DNA from: a bacterium
GTDB lineage: Bacteria > Zhuqueibacterota > Zhuqueibacteria > Residuimicrobiales > Residuimicrobiaceae
Assembly (NCBI GenBank): GCA_012523655.1
Contig: JAAYTV010000714.1
Location: 1 to 10,295 of the forward strand
Direction of reading: 5' to 3'
Length of the DNA stretch: 10,295 nucleotides
Part shown: piece after piece, positions 6,007-10,295 of the stretch
Layout of the letters: each line of letters opens with the position of its first letter
Position numbering within the stretch: the first letter of the stretch is position 1
Program-made: the position numbers and the translations under genes
Notes under the pieces: model-generated
Databases searched by the model: none
Told to the model about the DNA's origin: nothing
What the model saw: the letters and a program-made list of their open reading frames with translations, nothing else

Positions 6007-7002
6007 CTAAATAATATCCGGTTTTATCACCACAGCGCCGATCTCCGCCAGATCCTCCTTCAGTTTTTTAAACATCGCTTCGTTTTCATAGGTGCCGACG
6101 ATGGCGCCGCCGCTGCCGGTAAAGCCGGCGCTGGCGCCGGCGGCACGGGCCACAGAGACCATTTCAAGATTGCGCCGGTTGAGCGGCATGATCTCTTTGC
6201 GTTTGTCGAAATTCTCGTTGATCAGCTGTCCCAATTTCTCCGGCTGCCGCGCCTTCAAACACTCTTTGGCCATCTCAGCGCGATCGGCGAAATATTTCAT
6301 CGCATCCACCACCTGCGGATCGCCGGCCAGAAAGCGGCCGCGCAGATTGCCGTGCGATACTCCCGAGATCTCGCTCAGATCCTCCATATAGGCCAGATAC
6401 AGATTGGGCAACAGATTGGGATCCAACGGCTCATAATAACCGTACCCCTGAGCCTCCATCAGCTTTTTGTCAAAATCCATAAAGACCAATCCTTCGTACA
6501 CCTGGATCACACGATCCTGTAGACCGGCGGCGATGCCCAGTTCTTCGGTTTCAACGCTAAGGATTAGATTGGGCAGCGTGGGCTTGGAAATCTCGACTCC
6601 GTAAAAGGTCATCAGCGCGCGAATGGTGGCTGTAACGATGGCGCTGGAGCCTCCAAGCCCCACCTGCACTGGAATGTTGGAGCGATAGCGCACGGTGAAA
6701 TTTTTATCGCTCAGCTGAATGCCCTTGTGTTCGCAGTATTCATAAAACTTTTTCGCCGCCGCCTTGATCAACCGAATGCCGCCATAATAGCCGTGCCGGC
6801 GGACATCCTTGACCAGATGCGCCAGGTTTTCGAAATAGGAATGATCGCGCTCATTGGGGAGTATCTCCAGATCCGGCGTCTCATACAGGGTGACCTCTGC
6901 GGAAAAATTTTTCACTGTCACCGAGAGTGTTTTGCCATGATAGCCATCCGAAGGATTGCCGGCCAGACCGGCTCGGGAAAATACACGGGTTCTTACGATC
7001 AT
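6007..7002 (-). CDS. GHMP-family sugar kinase, glucuronokinase-like
   Basis: A 331-residue GHMP kinase, which phosphorylates a sugar or related alcohol with ATP, often at the anomeric carbon. The opening RAGLAGNPSDGYHGKTLSVT (residues 10-29) and the stretch GIAAGLQDRVIQVYEGLVFMDF (156-177) closely resemble plant glucuronokinase as I remember it. The ATP loop is VGLGGSSA (114-121), Asp163 in AGLQDRV fits the catalytic base, and GFTGSGGAIVG (293-303) is the third conserved motif. It appears cytoplasmic. AAGAGGA lies six bases before ATG 7002. The gene follows the carbamoyltransferase after 53 bases and precedes mutY by 119. The pairing with a carbamoyltransferase fits a role in activating or modifying a sugar, perhaps glucuronate to glucuronate 1-phosphate. 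The family is certain; the substrate is tentative, and other GHMP sugar kinases remain possible. Confidence 0.88.
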   Translation of the reverse strand: MIVRTRVFSRAGLAGNPSDGYHGKTLSVTVKNFSAEVTLYETPDLEILPNERDHSYFENLAHLVKDVRRHGYYGGIRLIKAAAKKFYEYCEHKGIQLSDKNFTVRYRSNIPVQVGLGGSSAIVTATIRALMTFYGVEISKPTLPNLILSVETEELGIAAGLQDRVIQVYEGLVFMDFDKKLMEAQGYGYYEPLDPNLLPNLYLAYMEDLSEISGVSHGNLRGRFLAGDPQVVDAMKYFADRAEMAKECLKARQPEKLGQLINENFDKRKEIMPLNRRNLEMVSVARAAGASAGFTGSGGAIVGTYENEAMFKKLKEDLAEIGAVVIKPDII

Positions 7003-7040
7003 GGTCTATCCTCTTAAAAATTAGTTGAATAAATCCGGGA

Positions 7041-7063
7041 ACCGCTCAGGCAGCCTCAGCGGT
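7041..7063 (-). other. Hairpin over the carbamoyltransferase stop codon
   Basis: ACCGCTCAGG (7041-7050) and CCTCAGCGGT (7054-7063) form a nine-pair stem with one mismatch and a three-base loop, spanning the stop codon at 7058-7056. No T run follows on either strand, so termination is doubtful. It may protect or process the message between the carbamoyltransferase and the sugar kinase. Confidence 0.35.
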
Positions 7064-8780
7064 CGTTTGTTATTACAATATCTCCGATCACCAGCTCATC
7101 GATCACGCCGGCAAGGAGCAGGTGCATGGCCTCCACGGGCCGATGCACAATGGGTTCCCCATGGCGATTGAGGCTGGAATTCAGCACCATACCGATCCCA
7201 GTTAAACCATAGAAGCATTCTAATAATTTGCGGAAAAGATCCGCAGAGCCGGTCACAGCTTGTACACGACAGGAGCCATCCCCATGAACCGCCGCCTGCA
7301 CCGCGGCTCTTCGATCGGCACGCACCTGGAACAGGCGGTTCATAAAAGGGCTGGGCTGCCAACGGTCAAAATAGGCGTCCCCCTGCTCCGCCAGGCAGCT
7401 GACACCGAGCGGGATCCACTCCTCGCGCTGTTTGCGGCGGTTCAAACTACCTTTCATCTCTAATCGCCGGGGGTCGGCCAGAATGCAGCGTTGCCCCAAG
7501 CTGCGCGGTCCATACTCCTCCCGTCCCTGAAACCAGCCGATGATTTTGCCGTCGTTGATCTGCTTCGCTGCATAGGCGGGCGTGTCGGAGAGCTCTTCAA
7601 AGCGCAACGGTCTGCTGTAAGTCTGCAGATCCTGCAGCACCGCGGCCCGATCGAAACCGCAACCCCAGGCGGTGTCGGTGATGGGACGGCGGGGAAGAAC
7701 GCCGGTCGCTGAGCGATGGGCCTGCAGGGCTGCACCGATGGGGGTGGAGCCGTCGCCGGTGTGGGGGAAAACGAACAAAGATTCAACACCAGCCTGCTCG
7801 GCGATCATGCGGTTGATCGCCGCATTCAAGAACACTCCGCCGGCCAATGCAAACTTTTTGATCCGGTAGACGCCGATTAGATGCTTGATGAAATGCAAAA
7901 GATTCTCCTGCCACACCCGCTGGGCTGCGGCCGCGACGTCCTCCGGCCGGTGCTGCTTCAGTAAGCCCTGTAGAATGCGGCCGCTGCGGCTGGAGAGGAA
8001 CACCGCGGCTCTGGGCGTGAAAATATAGTCCAGCCAATGCGTGTACGGCCGCCACATTCCATCGATAAATCTTGTCGTAATCCTGGACACCGCATCGTAG
8101 CAGGCCTCAGAATCCCCCAGCCCCGCCAGTCCCATGGTCTTGCCCTCCTGCTCCATGTAGCGATATCCCAGGGCGATTGTGACGCCCGAAAACCAGCAGC
8201 CGGTAGCAAAGTAAGGGATGTCCTGCAAAAACTTGATGTCATCGCCGCAACAGCGATACACCGCGCCGGCCACATTGCGGCCGTCGGCATGGGGTGCAAA
8301 TCCTCCATAGCTGATGGCCAGACACTCCTCCAGACCTGAGGCGGCATAGGCGGCCGTGACGTGCGACAAATGATGATCGATAAACACCAGTTTGCCGAAA
8401 GGCAGCGTACAGGCAGACACGGCATGCGTGGGATCATAGACCGCTTTTTTCAGGTTGGGCAACAGATACTTGAGCAGACGATCCGGCCGACGCAAAGCCA
8501 CGCCCGCGAGCGCGCGCGGCAGATCGAAAGGACTGCGCTCAAGCAGACTGGCATAGTAGCGCGGCACCGGATAGCCGCAGGCGAACATATCAATCTCATC
8601 CATTCGCAGGCGAACCTCAGCCAGCACCGCCTCGATCGCAGCCTGAGGAAACGTGGAATCGTTCTTAATCCGCGACACACGCTCCTGCGACAGCGCCATG
8701 GCCAGCCCGCCATTCTGCAACAGCGCCACACTGCTGTGACTGTGATTTCCGGTTACGTCTGAAAGACCAAGGATATTCAT
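7056..8780 (-). CDS. NodU/CmcH/TobZ-family carbamoyltransferase
   Basis: A 574-residue O-carbamoyltransferase that would use carbamoyl phosphate and ATP, through a carbamoyl-adenylate, to put a carbamoyl group on a hydroxyl, commonly of a sugar or antibiotic. The N-terminal Kae1-like ASKHA domain shows GNHSHSSVALLQNG (11-24), the DHHLSH motif (135-140), LAGGVFLNAAINRM (312-325) and HTGDGSTPIGAAL (340-352). The C-terminal domain has GREEYGPRSLGQRCILADPR (419-438), MNRLFQVR (480-487), DGSCRVQAV (501-509) and LNSSLNRHGEPIVHRPVEAM (533-552). One departure: the segment after DHHxxH, which normally contains an Asp-Gly pair, reads ISYGGF with Tyr158. The ATG at 8780 overlaps the sfsA stop by four bases, so coupled translation is likely; the sugar kinase follows. 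No signal peptide. Full length, with nearly all motifs kept, so probably a working enzyme on an unknown acceptor. Confidence 0.93.
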   Translation of the reverse strand: MNILGLSDVTGNHSHSSVALLQNGGLAMALSQERVSRIKNDSTFPQAAIEAVLAEVRLRMDEIDMFACGYPVPRYYASLLERSPFDLPRALAGVALRRPDRLLKYLLPNLKKAVYDPTHAVSACTLPFGKLVFIDHHLSHVTAAYAASGLEECLAISYGGFAPHADGRNVAGAVYRCCGDDIKFLQDIPYFATGCWFSGVTIALGYRYMEQEGKTMGLAGLGDSEACYDAVSRITTRFIDGMWRPYTHWLDYIFTPRAAVFLSSRSGRILQGLLKQHRPEDVAAAAQRVWQENLLHFIKHLIGVYRIKKFALAGGVFLNAAINRMIAEQAGVESLFVFPHTGDGSTPIGAALQAHRSATGVLPRRPITDTAWGCGFDRAAVLQDLQTYSRPLRFEELSDTPAYAAKQINDGKIIGWFQGREEYGPRSLGQRCILADPRRLEMKGSLNRRKQREEWIPLGVSCLAEQGDAYFDRWQPSPFMNRLFQVRADRRAAVQAAVHGDGSCRVQAVTGSADLFRKLLECFYGLTGIGMVLNSSLNRHGEPIVHRPVEAMHLLLAGVIDELVIGDIVITNDR

Positions 8781-9475
8781 ACAGATTCTGTCGGCTCCAA
8801 CAATTTCACTACTGTGATCTCTTCCGGCGTTACCAGAGCCTGGCAGACGACAATCTCTACGCCGTTCGTGCAGACCTCGTGCAACAAACGCGCATACTCT
8901 GGATCGATGAACCGGGCGGGCTTAAACCGCTCTGCGTCCATGCGCTGCACCAGAAACAAAATCACGCCGCGATGGCCGTGGCGGACGATCTCCTGCAGAT
9001 CGCGTAGATGCTTCTGGCCGCGCTCTGTGACCGCGTCCGGGAAATAGGCGACGCCGGCCTGGGCCAGGGTGACGTTTTTAACTTCGATATAACACGGACG
9101 GCGGCCGCCGCTGAGCAAAAAAACCAAACGGCTGTGTGCGCCCCATGGGACTTCACGCTGCACTGTTGTGTAATCGGAAAAAGAAGCCAGACGGCGCTGC
9201 AGCAGCGTCTCGTGAATCAGACGATTGGGGAGCATGGTGTTGATGCCCACCCACACCCCATTGACGCTCACCATCTCCCAAGTGTGGCGATACCGTCGCT
9301 CCGGCCGCTCGCTGACGGAAACCAGCACCCGACTGCCGGGAGCGTCGCAACTCAGCATGCTGCCCGAATTGGGACAGTGGGCGACGATCTCTTCTCCGGC
9401 ATCCAGATGGATTTCTGCGAGAAAGCGCTTGTTCCGCTTGATTAAAATCCCGGAAAGAAGGGGCGGCATTTTCAT
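8777..9475 (-). CDS. sfsA: SfsA family protein (DNA/RNA nuclease-like)
   Basis: A 232-residue SfsA homologue of normal length. E. coli SfsA was named for stimulating maltose fermentation when overexpressed and binds DNA non-specifically; the family fold is an OB-like N-terminus plus a PD-(D/E)xK nuclease-like domain. Conserved stretches seen are KRNKRFLAE (13-21), HCPNSGSMLSCDAPGSRV (33-50), PCYIEVKNVTL (127-137), whose Glu131-x-Lys133 fits the nuclease core, and YFPDAVTERGQKHLRDL (144-160). The start at 9475 overlaps the nitroreductase stop as ATGA, with no good ribosome binding site; a second ATG two codons later is possible. The stop overlaps the carbamoyltransferase start in the same way. 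Its function in this cluster is not evident. Family assignment is secure; role is not. Confidence 0.95.
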   Translation of the reverse strand: MKMPPLLSGILIKRNKRFLAEIHLDAGEEIVAHCPNSGSMLSCDAPGSRVLVSVSERPERRYRHTWEMVSVNGVWVGINTMLPNRLIHETLLQRRLASFSDYTTVQREVPWGAHSRLVFLLSGGRRPCYIEVKNVTLAQAGVAYFPDAVTERGQKHLRDLQEIVRHGHRGVILFLVQRMDAERFKPARFIDPEYARLLHEVCTNGVEIVVCQALVTPEEITVVKLLEPTESV

Positions 9476-10014
9476 AGGGAATTAAACCGGCAGATGTCAG
9501 CCTGGGCCTTGCGCTTGAGCGGACGAACCGCTCCGTCAGCCGGATACCCCAAAGCCAACAGCGAGACTACTTCATATTTGCCGGGCAGCTGCAGGGTGCG
9601 GCGCGCCTTGTCTGGACTGAACCAGCCGATCCAGCAGGTGCCCAGGCCCAATTCAGCCGCTTGGAGCACAAAATGCTCGCCGCCGATGCCCATGTCGATG
9701 AGATAGTATTGGATGCCGGTGACCTGCTTGCCGATGCGATTGGCGAGCAGGTCTTTTTCTGCCAGCAGCACTACCAGGACCGGCGCTTTAGCGGCCCAGC
9801 GGGTGACCCGGTAGAGCCCGGTAAAATTATCATCGCAAAACTTTTTCCGAACCTGTGGATCATCCAGAATGAGAAAGCGCCAGGGCTGAACGTTCTCCGC
9901 TGACGGCGCCAGCCGGGCCGCCTCCACGCACTGCAGGATCAGAGCGCGGTCCACCGGCTTGTCGAGGAACCGGCGCACGCTGCGCCGGGATTGCACCAGT
10001 TGTAGAAAGCTCAT
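9472..10014 (-). CDS. Nitroreductase family FMN-dependent oxidoreductase
   Basis: A 180-residue member of the nitroreductase superfamily, flavoproteins that usually act as dimers and use NAD(P)H to reduce nitro compounds, quinones or flavin-like substrates. The FMN phosphate site is SRRSVRRF (9-16), followed by APSAENVQPWRFLIL (36-50), the dimer helix DMGIGGEHFVLQAAELGLGTCWIG (107-130) and the C-terminal KRKAQADICRF (167-177), which matches the usual 'R(K)pl.eiv.' ending. It is compact, like the shorter members of the family. It is the first gene of the minus-strand cluster: its upstream region (10015-10075) is AT-rich and shared with the divergent tRNA promoter, though I see no convincing minus-strand -35/-10 pair and only a weak GAG before ATG 10014. 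Its stop overlaps the sfsA start. Substrate unknown. Confidence 0.93.
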   Translation of the reverse strand: MSFLQLVQSRRSVRRFLDKPVDRALILQCVEAARLAPSAENVQPWRFLILDDPQVRKKFCDDNFTGLYRVTRWAAKAPVLVVLLAEKDLLANRIGKQVTGIQYYLIDMGIGGEHFVLQAAELGLGTCWIGWFSPDKARRTLQLPGKYEVVSLLALGYPADGAVRPLKRKAQADICRFNSL

Positions 10015-10031
10015 AGGGCTCTATTTTTCGC

Positions 10032-10060
10032 TTGTATATTTTATGCAAAAAGGGTATATT
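10032..10060 (+). promoter_or_regulatory. Promoter of the tRNA transcription unit
   Basis: TTGTAT (10032-10037) and TATATT (10055-10060) are separated by exactly 17 bases; the -10 matches the sigma-70 consensus at five of six positions, the -35 at three. Transcription would begin near 10067, just before the first tRNA-like copy, so both copies should lie on one precursor. A TTTTCG... AT-rich stretch on its left borders the divergent nitroreductase gene. Confidence 0.6.
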
Positions 10061-10075
10061 TTAAACCTAAAAAAA

Positions 10076-10158
10076 GCGCTCATAGCTCAACTGGCAGAGC
10101 AATCCGCCTTTGGCGGATAGGTTCACGATTCATCGGCTCTTTGTTCAACTTTCTCTTT
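10076..10158 (+). pseudogene. Decayed tRNA-Lys-like copy
   Basis: The first 27 bases (10076-10102: acceptor 5' strand and whole D arm) are identical to those of the intact tRNA-Lys 83 bases downstream. The eight bases at 10118-10125 (end of anticodon stem and variable loop) are also shared at the same offset. Between them the anticodon arm has changed but still pairs: ATCCG/CGGAT replaces ACTGA/TCAGT, with loop CCTTTGG, which puts TTT (Lys) at the anticodon but C instead of the invariant T at position 33. The loop can close further to ATCCGCC-TTT-GGCGGAT. After 10125 no T stem, no matching acceptor strand and no CCA can be found. It cannot fold into a complete tRNA, so I call it a remnant, perhaps of a tRNA-Lys(UUU) in a former tandem pair. 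Confidence 0.7.
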
Positions 10159-10234
<76 letters not shown>

Positions 10235-10250
10235 ATAATATAAATAAATT

Positions 10251-10278
10251 AAGCCTGCTTTCCAAGCAGGCTTTTTTT
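10251..10278 (+). terminator. Intrinsic terminator of the tRNA unit
   Basis: AAGCCTGCTT (10251-10260) pairs perfectly with AAGCAGGCTT (10264-10273) around a three-base loop, and the run of seven T's (10272-10278) follows at once. It lies 16 bases after the tRNA-Lys CCA and closes the tRNA transcript. The last 17 bases of the window show nothing. Confidence 0.93.
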
Positions 10279-10295
10279 GTCGGCTGGCGTAGAAG

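Noticed and set aside
5995..6522. Plus-strand open frame opposite the GHMP kinase
   Set aside because: Antisense shadow of a gene with clear GHMP motifs; no ribosome binding site or known domain.
10076..10151. A second working tRNA gene
   Set aside because: The T stem and 3' acceptor strand cannot be formed, CCA is missing, and position 33 is C.

Overview
The window reads as ordinary chromosome from a moderately GC-rich bacterium. A secreted S46 dipeptidyl-peptidase, a carbamoyltransferase and a glucuronokinase-like GHMP kinase occur beside plain sigma-70 style promoter elements and strong AGGAGG ribosome binding sites. This fits the wider FCB group (for example Calditrichota, KSB1 or Zixibacteria-like lineages) better than classical Bacteroidota, whose promoters and ribosome binding sites look different. 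That placement is inference; no single gene here fixes the taxonomy.

Layout from left to right. Positions 1-1012 (minus strand) hold the start of a secreted CocE/S15-type serine hydrolase that runs off the window, preceded five bases upstream by arfB, a stand-alone GGQ ribosome-rescue hydrolase. A 210-base divergent promoter region follows, with a tandem repeat over the -35 box. The only plus-strand protein gene (1223-1639) encodes a small helix-hairpin-helix (DUF4332-like) protein and ends at a strong terminator. It faces a minus-strand SAM-dependent methyltransferase (1701-2450) across that terminator. Next come the S46 dipeptidyl-peptidase (2580-4643), which most likely uses a TTG start and has its own terminator, and mutY (4787-5887) with a complete C-terminal Nudix box.

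From 6007 to 10014 a minus-strand cluster reads, in transcription order: nitroreductase, sfsA, NodU/CmcH carbamoyltransferase, GHMP sugar kinase, then mutY. The first three genes are joined by four-base ATGA overlaps, so translational coupling is likely. The carbamoyltransferase and sugar kinase together suggest activation or decoration of a sugar, but no substrate can be read from the sequence.

At the right end, a promoter at 10032-10060 drives a tRNA region on the plus strand: first a decayed tRNA-Lys-like copy, then an intact tRNA-Lys(CUU) with encoded CCA, then a textbook terminator. I see no CRISPR array, insertion sequence, phage gene or recognisable defence system. The points most worth a second look are the half-decayed tRNA copy with a re-paired anticodon stem, the carbamoyltransferase with a changed residue in its expected metal/ATP region, and the open tail after the GHMP kinase stop that ends exactly on the mutY start.
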